48,852 nucleotides of DNA from Tieghemiomyces parasiticus (taxonomy: Eukaryota > Kickxellomycota > Dimargaritomycetes > Dimargaritales > Dimargaritaceae): NCBI GenBank assembly GCA_027575765.1, contig JANBPT010000274.1:1-48852 (forward strand). The letters are read 5' to 3'. The stretch's first letter is position 1; every line of letters starts with the position of its first letter. The notes under the pieces were generated by a model. That model made no database searches. It worked only from the letters and a program-made list of their open reading frames with translations, and was not told where the DNA came from. A program made the translations under genes and the position numbers. Below are positions 24,530 through 35,781 of this stretch, in pieces.

Positions 24530-24789
24530 TGAGTCGGCTATCCCTTTACCTGGTCCCCGTAGCTTCCATACCATCTCTCATTCGGGGTTCTGTACTATCG
24601 CACCTTCCGCTCCCGTTCTACGTTCTATGCCCGACTCCTTACTTTCTAAAATAATAATAGTCACATATAGCCTTTTAGACTTGTGGTTGCCTATTTACTA
24701 TTACCACCACCATCTTTCATCCCCCTTCCCTCTTTTAACGCCGTACATCCCGTCCTCATAGCCCACCCTGTTCTTTCACTCCTGCAAGC

Positions 24790-25305
24790 ATGCTGCCCAA
24801 AATTATCCTTGCTGCTCTCGCCGCCGTTGCTGGCACCCAAATCGTCTCGGCACGTTGGATATCCGAGGCCAAGATGTCCTGTCCGAGCGGAAAGGAAGGC
24901 ACCTTCAAGTTCGATGACCCTCACAATGGCTTCGTTGAAGTCACCATCACGTTTAAGAATCTGATTCCGGGTGCCCAATATAACTATTTCATTGACAAGC
25001 ACTCCGTAGGTGCCATTAAGGACTGTACCAAGTCCGGCGGCCTGTTTGATCCCAAGGGCGTGTTCAGCAACCCTGATACCTATTCGTGTAAAGCCGACAA
25101 TATTAAGACCTGTGCGGTCGGCGATCTGACCGGCCGCGGTGGCGTTCTGGTTGGTACCAACGACCCCAGCCGGGTCACGACGCTCGTCTGGAAGGATAAA
25201 GGTATCGTGCTCCGTGGTACTAACAGCGTCAACGGCAAGAGTGTCGTCCTGTATGATAACAACGAGAATCTCATCCTGTGCTCCGATATCGTCAGAGTGC
25301 AGTAG
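24790..25305 (+). CDS. Small secreted Cu/Zn-SOD-like protein lacking metal ligands (paralog 1)
   Basis: A 171-aa protein with a clear signal peptide (MLPKIILAALAAVAGTQIVSA, cleavage about residue 21). The rest follows the Cu/Zn superoxide dismutase pattern: DCTKSGGLFDP (SOD: CTSAGPHFNP), CAVGDLTGRGG (SOD: RHVGDLGN), GKSVVLYD (SOD: GRTMVVHE) and a final LILCSDI (SOD: LACGVI). The copper and zinc histidines are replaced: His63 position by Leu in GGLFDP, His80 position by Ala, His120 position by Tyr; only the Asp of GDL remains. The two Cys of the SOD intrasubunit disulfide seem kept, and three further Cys are shared with its paralog at 31.4 kb. It is thus probably a non-enzymatic secreted protein on a SOD-like fold. 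The fold call is from motif order and should be checked by profile search. A polyadenylation signal lies at 25511. Confidence 0.8.
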   Translation: MLPKIILAALAAVAGTQIVSARWISEAKMSCPSGKEGTFKFDDPHNGFVEVTITFKNLIPGAQYNYFIDKHSVGAIKDCTKSGGLFDPKGVFSNPDTYSCKADNIKTCAVGDLTGRGGVLVGTNDPSRVTTLVWKDKGIVLRGTNSVNGKSVVLYDNNENLILCSDIVRVQ

Positions 25306-27794
25306 AATAGAGATGATATCCGCGGACACTTGTACCATGGGGAACGACGGGCTGCAATCTCCTTTTCGATTGACAACTACCGCTCAGCCCTCGTTACCAT
25401 CCCCCATGCCTCATGGCCATACCCCTCCCTCACCCCCCCCTAGGATATTGATTATCCCTCGCCTACCCTTTCACGCTAACCCGGCTTACGCATACATTTT
25501 TCTAGAAAGTAATAAATTAAACCTTTAATGAAGGATTCAGGCGACGTAGCGATAGGGTGTCGGTTTTAGCTGTAGCATAGAGACCGACGAGGGTACGATT
25601 TACATTGTCTCTAGTCCTAGGGACATCATCGACTGTCCTTGTGGTCATCTTCCTGAGAGAGACAGAACGACAGGAGAGCGAGAGAGGTAGAGAGCGAGGT
25701 GAGGGTTCCGCAGGGACGCGATGGAAGAGAAATCCGAGGTCGGGTGACCGACTGCCTTGTACATGTGAAGTCAAGAAGGTGGAGAATAGTGGACCAGCGC
25801 TAAGTATGCGCAAGACCCGTGTGTAACACCAGGCTGTTGGGCTGAAGGAGCCATTGTTGATACCAGATGTGGTTGATGCCGTGCCATTGGGGCCCCTATA
25901 TTCGCGAGCACGCCTTGGCCAAGCCCTAACCTTGGTTGAAGCCCGCCGTGCGCATTAGATATACCGACTCTGATATCTACAACTCCATACAATGCCGATA
26001 CAACCCGGCCGGGCTGAAGTGGCGCATCCCGCTGCTGCGTCAACTTGATGCACAACCTCAATTTCACCAACTATCTTGAGTAGTGGGGTAGTCGGGGGAT
26101 GGATCGGAACAAGGGTAACGGTTTGTGTCAGCGACCGATGCGTGATGTAGACAAAAGACGCTGAATTGTCACGATGATTACCCGTATCTGTTACTGCCCA
26201 TGTAGGCATGCGCCGCTAACCTCCTGTTCGGCCGCCTCCCTGACAATCGTATCTGGCCAGCGTTGCTGCATGCCGTTATTTTCCTCCTTTAGGCCGAGAA
26301 AGGTCTCCCAAATCTCCTCCCCCAACGAAATTGGGACTCGGGAACGCTTGGTCTTCGCGGGTTGCACCGGGGGCGGAAGGTCCAGCCAAGTCCACTTTTT
26401 TTACATAGTGTTGATTGGTGCTGTACAGTACAATCATGTCGCATGGTACTACATACTAGGCCCGCCCTACATTAGAAGGTAGGCGGTGGCTGCATCCGAA
26501 ACCGCCCTTTTTCTGTCCGGCCGGGGTATTTGTAAAGTGGAGGGGTGTCGCCACCTTCCCTCCCGCCCCAATCCACCCGGCTGTGTATCGCGCCGGCGTC
26601 AAAGAAGCAGAAACGCGCCACTCCTTTTTCACCCCAACCGTCGCCAAGTTTCCCCTGGTTAGCTTCGTGCCAGTTATCTGCCCATCACCTGCGACGTGGC
26701 GTGAAATTTTCAATGTAGTGATACACAGTACTTTACCGCCATACCAGAGATCCGGTGGCTCTGTAACCCAAGGGCTTCCGTAACGGTACAAAATAGTTGC
26801 GGGCCATTTACTCATGCGGGCCCATGTTTCATTGGGAGTTTGGAATGGTAGGGGAAGGGGTTCCCTTGGACCAATTCCTTCCTAAACCTCAGATGCTGGG
26901 GCTTGGATGCCTATCAGGGCTGCTTCGCCCCCTCCCTCCCGGTCTCCCGGGCTATATATAAAGTGCACCTAACAGACCGCTACCGTAGGGCCTACACATC
27001 ACCCCATTTTGCCGCCTACATCCTCTTCCACTATAGGCGTTAGGACACCTGCCTGTTTGATATTCGTCACTGTCTTCCTTCCCCTGAAATTCTTGACAAG
27101 CTCCCAAACCTTCGGGGCCCTATTCCTGAAACAGCATCGCCCCGTGCCATTCTTACCCCTTGGCCCTTATCGGCCCCAGCATCGGCTCTCTGAAACCCTA
27201 TCGCCGCTACGCCAAACAAACCACTAAAGCTGACTTCCGGGTCCTGCGCAACTGCTCTTGCCAACCGCAGCTCGGTCCTCATTCCGCCCGACGCCCTCTG
27301 CATTCACCAAGGCATTCCTTCTCCAACACTTACCACCGGCACGTGTGGTCCCTTCCCCCCCAACAGCCAATTGGAACTCGCATTAGACCCCAGTAGAGGT
27401 AAATAACCGTAATTCCGCCTGCCGTGGTGAATGAGCCACCAGTCTAAAGGGAAAAACCTTTTTGCGGAGCCACTGGCCCTTATGAGCGGCAGGCACTGGC
27501 GTCTAAGGGCGCCTTGTGGGCGTTAGGGAAGGTATCCCCAGCCCCCCGTCCTCTACCAAGCCTCACTTTGGCCGTGGGTCCTCCCACAAGTAAGGATTAC
27601 GGCCCTGTGCCCCTCACACAACCTGGGGATTACCAAGTAGGGGATCCTCACTGGCTGCCATAACCAACAGCACCCTGAGGATTTGTGATCGTCGCCTAAC
27701 TATTTATTTACTTTTATCCTACCTCTTGCCCTTCACTCTGCCTGTCTCCACGTCCATTCGCCAGCCTGCGATTTACCGCCCTGCTATTAGAATA
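25306..27794. other. Spacer between first SOD-like gene and aspartokinase
   Basis: No gene I can support in 2.5 kb. Minus-strand open frames around 25771-26209 and 26456-26815 have mixed composition but no recognisable motif. A TATA-like TATATAAAG at 26955-26963 lies 832 nt before the aspartokinase ATG, which is far for a promoter element. Confidence 0.45.
25511..25516 (+). terminator. Polyadenylation signal, first SOD-like gene
   Basis: AATAAA lies 206 nt after the stop codon at 25305, in an AT-rich context. It is the first such hexamer downstream. Confidence 0.5.
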
Positions 27795-29704
27795 ATGCCG
27801 CCTGTGGTCTCCCATACCCGCCATACCCAGTCCTTCTCAACGTCGAACGCTGGGCTGCGGCCCTGGCTGGTCCTGAAATTCGGCGGCACCAGCGTCGGCA
27901 AGTTTTTAAACGCCATCACCGAGACCATCCTACCGGCCGCTCTCTGCACCAACCGCATCATTGTGGTGTGCTCGGCCCTCAGCAGCGACACCAAGTCGCA
28001 GGGTACCACGGCCAGGTAGGTAAAGGGGAGACAGAAATCTATGGCCGGCCTAACTCATGAGCAATGCTAGTCGCATTCCATTTGCCACGACATACAGGTA
28101 TCAGTAAGGGACGAGAGGGGGCAATTGTCCGCCCAGTGTTCCTTGGTATGACGTCGACGCCCACTGCAGAGTATGTGCGTCCACTGGGGGCCCCAAACTT
28201 ACCCTGCGTGTTTTCATATCACCTCCTCACCCTCCCACTCGTATTCGGTAGATTGCTCCGCGCCGCCGAGTGCGTGCTGAGCAACCAATGTAAGGACCAC
28301 ATGCGTATCATCGACGAGATACTACACGACCACCTGGTTATGGCCGAGCAGCATATCCAGGACCCTGAACTGCTAAGCGAGCTCAAGACGGACCTGACCA
28401 AAGAATGCCGCCGCCTCAAGGTATTCCTCGATGCGGCTGAAGTCATTGACGAGGTCTCCCCGCGGTCCAAGGACATAATCATTGGGGCGGGTGAAAAGCT
28501 GGCCTGTCTCATCGTTACCGCCAGCCTTCGGCAACGTCGTGTTAACACCCAGTGTGTGAGCTTGGAAAGGCTGGTCCAGCGTGCCTTTGACACCCAGCAG
28601 ATTGGGCAGGACTTTTACGATTATTTAGCCCACGCTATGGCTGGCACGGTTCGTGACTGCGGCGACCAGGTACCCGTGGTCACGGGATTCTTCGGCCCTG
28701 TCCCTGGAAGTATCCTCGACACTGTCGGCCGAGGCTACACTGACTTAACTGCCGCCCTACTAGCAGTTGGGGTGGGCGCCCACGAATTGCAGGTGTGGAA
28801 GGAGGTGGATGGTATCTTTACGGCTGACCCGCGTAAGGTGCCTGCAGCTCGCTTACTTAAGATGATCACCCCCGAGGAGGCTGCCGAACTGACTTACTAC
28901 GGTTCCGAGGTCATCCACCCCTTCACCATGGAGCAGGTCATCCGTGCCCACATTCCTATCCGCATCAAGAATGTGCAGAACCCGGAGGGCTGTGGTACCG
29001 TCATCTATCCGGACCTCCCGGGATGCAGTAGTCACAGCACCAGCCGTACCTCCATCGCCTCTTCCGTATCGCCCCCGGCCTCCGCCCTACATTCCCCCCG
29101 ATTTCTTCTGGAGAACGGTTACCGCCTCGACCTTACCCGGCGACACCCCACAGCTGTTACCATCAAAGACCATGTTGTGGTGCTCAACGTGCACTCCAAC
29201 CGCAAATCCGTCTCCCATGGTTTCTTTGCTCACATTTTCTCTACCCTCGACCGCTACGGCATCGTCGTCGATTTAATTTCCACCAGCGAGGTGCACGTCT
29301 CGATGGCCCTTGGTGCCAACGCCGCCAAGGCCAACCTTGATCAAGCGGTCGCCGAGCTCAATCATCTTGGCACCGTCGACATTATGCGTGATATGGCCAT
29401 CCTGAGTCTTGTCGGCCGCCAAATGAACAACATGGTGGGTGTCGCCGGCCGTATGTTTCAGACCCTAGCCGCTGCCCACGTCAATATTGAAATGATCTCC
29501 CAGGGATCCTCCGAAATTAACATCTCATGTGTTATTCATAACACGAAGGCCATCACCGCCCTACGCGCTATACATGTCAGTTTACTGGCCTGTAACCGAG
29601 TGTCTCTGGTTGATGATGAAGACGACGGAGAAGGGGGGATATTTGACGTGACTGCGAAGGTGGCGGCAGTACGTGTTGAAACGCCCGCGCCCTTGACCCT
29701 CTAA
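27795..29704 (+). CDS. HOM3: Aspartokinase (aspartate kinase)
   Basis: It phosphorylates L-aspartate with ATP, the first step of threonine, methionine and isoleucine synthesis. Two exons, 27795-28015 and 28252-29704, joined by a 236-nt intron (GTAGGT donor, GGTAG acceptor, phase 2), give 557 aa. The join restores KSQGTTARLLRAAECVLS. Signatures seen: LKFGGTSVGKF at residues 27-37 (ATP/aspartate site), IIVVCSALSSDTK, GAGEKLACLI, VVTGFFG, GRGYTDLTAALLAVG, EVDGIFTADPRKVP, YYGSEVIHP and GTVIYPD. The C-terminal part (from about residue 360) has paired ACT-type regulatory segments, including AGRMFQTLAAAHVNIEMISQ and SEINISCVI; feedback by threonine is expected from the family. No dehydrogenase domain is fused, as in other fungi. 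The length is close to yeast Hom3 (527 aa). Confidence 0.95.
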
Positions 29705-31393
29705 TGACGCCAAATCTCAGGTTTATCTCCATTGTACTCGTTTACACCACCCGTCCTCGTGCATAGGTACATGGCATCTATAATCCTGTAGAGAGTGTGA
29801 TTAAAAATATCGCGCCGTGTACAACCAGTGCCGTCCACGTAAAACAGCCGTCGAATGGCTCTAATGGGAAATACTGCGATGAAACCTTGGAGTGTGGGAG
29901 CAGTAATTAGTGCATCGTTTGGCACGCGCGTAACTTTTGCTATCTAATTAATAATCGCTCGTTTTTTGACTGATCCCCAGCCTCGAGATCACCTTATGGA
30001 GATCGCCACCGGTGGAGCTCGACGACGAATAAATAGGAAAAGAGTTAAGCGGTGGACTGCGTCGTAACGGTGATCTGGCTTGTAAGTCGCCATTGGCCAT
30101 TCATAAGGTCGACCTATTGGCTCGATAAAAAGGCATCGAGTCCTTCATGTGCGTGGCGCATATATTCGATAGTCACATATCTGGTGAATAACAGAATCGA
30201 TTGGGACTTGAGCGATGGCTAGAGTCCACGGAAATTGAGGACGGGAAACCCTTGTTGCTTATGAGTACGACGACTGGGGGAGGGGGGGAATCACATAGTT
30301 GCCAATGTACCACTGACTTTTGTGGCAGGTAGATTATTCACACCGCTTTTCCTGCACTTCCTTCCTTTACTTCCTACACTACTCACGCCAACTTGGCAGT
30401 CACTAGCGGGTGTGTATGACAACCCTGTCACGCCAACTGCACATCATCTTCCTTTATAGATTGCAACTCTTCCTATTAGTGCTGTCATGACATGTAGTAG
30501 AGAAGGGGCGTCCAGCCGTTGGATAGTGTCGAGCGTCGACCCGATGGTCCTACAGGTATGGCAATCAGGCACCGCCTTCAGAGGAATGGTAAAATGGTAC
30601 TAGCCCACCAAAGGTCCGGGCTAGATATGTGGGAGGCCATGTAACCAGTTATCTCTCTTTACGATCCACTTGATCACCCCCGTCAGGTCCATCCTTTTTC
30701 ACTCGAATCCCCACCTGCCCTCCCCCCTCCCCTCCGTTTAGGCGTGGGCATCTTCGCCACTTCCGCTCTACCTTGTAATGTAAGTACACACGCTCTCAGT
30801 GCTTTCCCCACCCCCTGGTTGGACCAGCTGCACATTCCCCGCCTATGGCCTTCCTTTACTCCTCTCTCCCACTAAAGCGACCATGCTCCATCCCCTCCGC
30901 ACTGGGAAGGTAGTCGTGGCCAATTGGTAGAAATACTCGGCAGGTGATTGACGAATCCATTTTTTTTTTTGGATCCCCGCTCCCTGCCGCTTCTGTTCCT
31001 GACCATTCAGAGGGCCTTGCTGCCGTGGACTAGTTGCAGCTTTTAAATACGCGGGATTTCGCTCTCTGTTTTGGAATGCGATACCGCCTATTCTACTTCT
31101 CCACGTCTAGCTTATGGAGAATCATCTTTTGCTAAATACCCAGATAAATCTTTTATGACCTCAGTTCGCTTTCTTTAAGGTAGGCTTCATTCGCCCATGT
31201 GTCGTCTCGGTCCGACACCTGCCGTTCTGTCGTACCACATGCTGAACTCCATACGGCCGATAAAGACAAGCCAGATATCCACCTAACCGTCTCAAAAAGG
31301 ACCACTCCGACCATACAGACGCTGACTATACGCTACTACCACAACTCACCACGAAATAACACTTTTCCGCCGTATCAGAAGCACTCAACCGCC
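29705..31393. other. Spacer between aspartokinase and second SOD-like gene
   Basis: No supported gene in 1.7 kb. It includes the aspartokinase 3' flank, a T-run at about 30960-30970 and the promoter side of the second SOD-like gene, which again has a CT-rich leader. Confidence 0.5.
30028..30033 (+). terminator. Possible polyadenylation signal, aspartokinase
   Basis: AATAAA lies about 325 nt after the aspartokinase stop. It is far for a fungal 3' UTR, so the assignment is weak. Confidence 0.3.
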
Positions 31394-31903
31394 ATGCAGC
31401 TCAAGATCTTCGCTGGCCTGGCAGCTCTCGCCCTTGCCGCTCCGGCTGTCGAGGCCATACAGAACTCCGTGGCGCACCTCAGTTGCTCAACGGGTCTGAA
31501 CGGCACATTTACCTTCACCATGCTCGCCGACTACCATACTATCGTCTCAGCCAACTTCACTGGTCTTCCTAGGCGGGAAAAATACAGCTATTTTGTCAAC
31601 CAGTATCCGGTACCGGCTGATGGTGACTGTAGCAAGACCGGCGGACTGTTTGATCCCTATGGTGCCTACAGCAACCCCAGGACGTACAGGTGTAGGCCCG
31701 GTGCTCCGGCTAAGTGTGCCATCGGCGACTTGACCGGTCGATCCGGTGAGGTTTTGAAGGGCAACCGCATGCATGGTAATGCTGTCGTTTCCGACTTCGA
31801 TGTTATCTCAAGTGAAGGCCCGTTTTACTTCCGTGGACGCAGTGTGGTGCTTTTCAATAGTCACCAGCGTCTGGTAGCCTGTGGCAATATCGTAGCCGCC
31901 TAA
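31394..31903 (+). CDS. Small secreted Cu/Zn-SOD-like protein lacking metal ligands (paralog 2)
   Basis: A 169-aa protein with a signal peptide (MQLKIFAGLAALALAAPAVEA). It is a paralog of the protein at 24.8 kb: shared blocks are SC(P/S)(S/T)G...GTF, Y(N/S)YF(V/I), DC(S/T)K(S/T)GGLFDP, SNP(R/D)TY, CA(I/V)GDLTGR and SVVL(F/Y). All five Cys of the mature chains line up. As in paralog 1 the SOD metal histidines are gone (Leu in GGLFDP, Ala before IGDL, Phe in VVLF), leaving only the Asp of GDL. The frame stays open 195 nt upstream of this ATG, but the upstream part is not signal-like, and the chosen ATG gives a textbook signal peptide after a CGCC context. The two genes are co-oriented, 6.1 kb apart, with the aspartokinase gene between them. 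Function unknown. Confidence 0.8.
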   Translation: MQLKIFAGLAALALAAPAVEAIQNSVAHLSCSTGLNGTFTFTMLADYHTIVSANFTGLPRREKYSYFVNQYPVPADGDCSKTGGLFDPYGAYSNPRTYRCRPGAPAKCAIGDLTGRSGEVLKGNRMHGNAVVSDFDVISSEGPFYFRGRSVVLFNSHQRLVACGNIVAA

Positions 31904-31995
31904 TTATTATTAATATCGCCCGACGAATAGACCTTGGTCGGTTAGGGGTATCCATGCTATCATAGCTCGGGCCGCTATCGTTTACGGTTTTACAT

Positions 31996-32001
31996 AATAA
32001 A
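31996..32001 (+). terminator. Polyadenylation signal, second SOD-like gene
   Basis: AATAAA lies 93 nt after the stop codon at 31903, a typical spacing. Confidence 0.55.
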
Positions 32002-32258
32002 GATCCGCCAGCACCAGCGTCCTTATTCTCTCGCTGGATATAAGGAATCTGAGCTGTGAGCGAGCTTAGATACAAATGGGAAGAAAAGCTTGGGAAAGTA
32101 AAGCTGGGCATCTATGACGTTAAATTGATCGTTAAGAGCCAGGGATAACGAGCTTAACAAGTTTTGCAATATCAACTATTATAGAAAATCCGTCAAGGTC
32201 AAGTTTCCCCAAACTTAAATCATGCTTATATAAAATGATTGCCACTACCCTGAATCGC

Positions 32259-32800
32259 TTATCGAGCTCTTTCTAGGTAGCTATCAAAACAGAATCTGAG
32301 GTCAATTAGCAGTAGTATGACCAGGTTTAATTGCCAGGTGTCCACAGCCGTCTCTGGTATGGCGAGCTTCGTTCCACGCAGCTGCTGCTTGACATCTCTG
32401 AGTGACCTGAAGCAGCAGTGGACTAGGTCATAGGAGTATGAATGGGCTGAAAGAAGTTCAACTCCAGTAGCGGACACGTAAGTACCGGTGGCCGTGGCAC
32501 GATGCGGTGGTTTATTATCCCAGTAGAGCCACAGTTGGGTGGAACTTGGGGTCCAGGCGTGAGAGCCCGTGTTTGCATAAAAACTTAACAAAGCCACTAC
32601 ATAACCTTGGATATAGCACAATCCAGGCAGGTCTGAGTTGGGACAGGACCATCGTTAGGGCACCACCTCCGGCAATCAGAGCCAGCAGGTGGGTCATAAA
32701 TGTAGACTCAAAACCTATCACCTGTAACGATGGAGGCATACGGGTACTCACTAGGCTCCGCATATCTTTTCCAGGAAGTTGGTGATAATACGTACCCACT
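32259..32800 (-). mobile_element. Degenerate Tc1/mariner-like transposase relic (copy B)
   Basis: On the minus strand one frame (about 32799-32515) reads LALIAGGGALTMVLSQLRPA and a second, shifted by one base (about 32621-32259), reads LWLYWDNKPPHRATAT, then V-E-L-L, YSYDLV and DVKQQLRGTK. The block WDNxPPH with a downstream YSxDL matches the last two catalytic motifs of Tc1/mariner-type transposases. The frameshift between the two halves, and the missing N-terminal part, mark it as dead. It shares nucleotide similarity with copy A at 0.5-1.1 kb (for example around the sequence caatcagagccag and the GGTGG-TATTA block). Copy A carries extra bases between the same blocks. No terminal repeats were identified. 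Confidence 0.6.
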
Positions 32801-35781
32801 AGTAGCGCTCGTTGTCAGTGTGTTTATAAGGAACCCCGCGATTGAAACAGCAGCAGAGCCCTAAACCCCTGTGTGACGGCTCAGGTGGTAACCACCCCGT
32901 AACAGGCTCCACTACCGGTTCATAACCATGCACTTACGGTCGGCTTTTCCTAAAATTTTTTCTTGCACCTGCTTTCCTACTGTGCTGGACTTGGCTCGTA
33001 TCGTTATAGGTAGGTTAGTGCCGTCTTTTGGATAATGTTAGGCCCTAACTAATGACAGCGTCTACCAACATACTTAACGCGAGCGATAGTGCGCGTTGGA
33101 TGAACTACGGCTTTTGCTACATCTTATTTTCTTATCCGTTTCACTGAGCCCCGTCTATTATCGATGCCTCCTGTGGTAGGCTAAATGTCGGAGGAGAACT
33201 AATGGGTTATATTAGAAATTCAAGGATACAGAAGTAGTGATGGCGTTTTGGAAATCAGTGTTGGATGTGCCCTACAAGTCAGATAGCAATTGGCGAGTGT
33301 TCGTGGCCATGTGTGAGTACTCTCGGAAAGTCCTTAGTCGGGTGGGCTCTGGTGAAAAGGTCGTGGAGCCTCTGGTGGAAGGGTTATATAACTAAGTCAT
33401 ATTGGAGGGTGAGATCCATTAAAGGCACTCGGGCAGGCGTTATAGGTGCAGAAGGGGCGTAGTTCGATGAAGGCGGTACCCTGTGGCTTAGCGACTCTTT
33501 AGGATACCACACCTTCTATACCGACGCTATTAATGAAACATCTACAGCCTAGTTTACATCGTGGCGTGTAGCTGCTAACCCCTAGATCGTCACACCCTGC
33601 ACAGGATATTGCATACAATACTAAGAGAAGGTTGACAGGTATGAATTAGTCATTCTGTAGCCAAACGGAGGTATTCCTCTGACAGTTTAAGGTGTGTCAA
33701 ATGGAGATTTATTCGAAGACGGGCTCATCTATGGAGAGGGGCCGACAGGGTCAAAGCGATTGCAAGTTAGAGAGCTAGTAAACGAGTGGTATGGGAGGGC
33801 ACGGGACGCCGTGAAGACAAGGTAAAGCTGAATAATAACGAATAAAAACTGAAGAGATTAGGTCGGGGCCGTTCTCGACCTCTTTATTCTGCCCTGTGGT
33901 GGTGGTTGTTGTTGTCTATCTAGACCTGGTAGTTAGTGGGGCACAGCGGTTGGGAGCGGGGGTTCATATGAAGATGGCAAGCCATGTTGGGCCACCTCAT
34001 ACATACTTCCACAACAATAACACGCAAAATACGGTTGTGAAATGACTTCAATCTAGGCCACCTCAACCGGTCAAATGAGACTGAGCTAAATAATAGAAAT
34101 CTGTGCTTGACTGCACAATCCGAGTCGACCTCCGTGCGTTACTTTACTACCCTCCAGAGGGAGGTGTGTTTATGTCTGCTGATATTGATGCTGTCTCGCT
34201 GGTGTGTCCTGGAAGGTAAAAAAGCCCATCCTTACGATATACTACGCACTTGACATGCACTGTGGGTGTTTCCTGTGGTACGATCGTTGAAGTTATACGA
34301 AAGGATTGCGGCACGGTATATGGGACCGGACAAGAGGAATCCTCCTTCGACCCAGTGCCGTAGTTCCGCATTCCGTGACTAAGAATGATAGGTCATATCT
34401 ATATCAACCTGCGTTTCCGACATACCCACCGGTCGGATCCGATTTTGAGCATGGCGTTGTGTATCCGGTAGTGGTGGCCACAGTGATGAGCAGGGACCGG
34501 AAAGAAAGACTCGCCGGGTGCTAACCCGCTTGAAGAGAAACGGAGGCGAGAAGATAATTAGAAGTCAACTGGCGCCGGCTAATGCTTCCGTGTCAAGCAT
34601 CTTCGCCCCTTGGCAAGCCAAAGTAGGAGGGGGGGGCGTCCGCTCGGTGCCCCCCCCCAGCCGCTTGAAACGACAACTATATTTGGCTACCCTCTCGTCC
34701 TCTTTGTTTCCGTTTCCATCTATCGAAGACTTTGGAGTCCCGATCTGCTCGGCCTCGCCGACACGAAATCCGAGGGCTGCGGAACGACGGGGGTAGAATA
34801 AATTGGTCGAGTGCACCGCCCGCCCTATCGGCGCCGGATGCCGAAAAGAAAAAAGCAGCCTCGGATGCACCTGCGGTGAAACGTATATTCTCCAACGTTT
34901 TAAAGCTTCAAGGCCAGGCCGCGCTACCGCTGCGTGGAAATGACCAACTTGGCACCATCAGACAAAGCGGACTGCGACATGGGTCGGCGCGGACCTGAGG
35001 CCCTCCCTGCCACCCCTGTCCCCTTTGTCCATTTTCGGAGGGCTCGACTCGATAGCCCGTACTGCCGCCGTATTCTGATTATTCCACCATACGCACCAAT
35101 CCAGTCCGGGTCCTCCGCCCACCAGCCGTCGAAGTCCAATGGTCGTCAGGCCGCCTGTACCACACCGGCTACGCCATCCTCGCTACCCTCACCCACCCGT
35201 CTCCGTTGCCATCCTCTCCGCCTCACCACACCAGGGCCCCCTTCTTGTCGGCGAGGAAAGATGCGCTACGCTTGGGAGAAGGTTAACCGTTAGTGTCTCG
35301 GGGCCCGCACGCCCTCCTCTCTACACTTACGGGGGAGCCTGTGCCATGGCATCGTCCTTTGTGTCCGCCGTGACGCAAGGAGCAGAGTAGATACCGCTCC
35401 ACAGTATATCTATCCCCAACCACTCACCATTTAACTGACTAAGCGTACCAAGAATTATCTGCCGCCATTATAAAAGGAGACGACCCTGTCGCCCTTAAGT
35501 ACTAGCTCATCACCCCAACACATTTGCCGTACGACGGACCTACCACCTTCCCCTTTCGCCTCACCGTCACTCTTCGACCTTGTATCCCGGTTTCGCAGTT
35601 AGAGCGTCAGGCCGAAGTGGTTCATTTATATTTATCTAAAAAAAAAAAACCCATAGCAGCTCCCTATCGCTCACAACCATAGTCTTAGACAATCTCTATA
35701 CCCTAATCGCTGCAAACTCCTTCCACTTCCCGCTCACAACCCTAGTGTCCACCCCATACAAAAAGTTGTGCCGTCACTACC
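32801..35781. other. Long spacer with possible coding relic
   Basis: No supported gene in 3 kb. Between about 34700 and 35390 the plus strand has higher GC and protein-like pieces in several frames (for example ALSAPDAEKKKAASDAPAV at 34.8 kb and LLVGEERCATLGRRLTVSV near 35.2-35.3 kb) but no recognisable domain and no splice solution I trust. An A-run is at about 35638-35650. The last 300 nt look like a fungal promoter (TATA box at 35469). Confidence 0.4.
35469..35475 (+). promoter_or_regulatory. TATA box upstream of acidic secreted protein gene
   Basis: TATAAAA lies 313 nt before the ATG at 35782, followed by a pyrimidine-rich leader. Assigned by consensus and position only. Confidence 0.45.

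Larger units (their letters stand above)
22186..24789. other. Spacer between PHO81-like and first SOD-like gene
   Basis: No supported gene in 2.6 kb. It holds a TA/GA microsatellite (22305-22338), a poly-G run (22801-22811) and AT-rich stretches. The last 300 nt are pyrimidine-rich on the plus strand, as expected for a fungal promoter and 5' leader, with a TATA-like box at 24521-24529. Confidence 0.5.
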
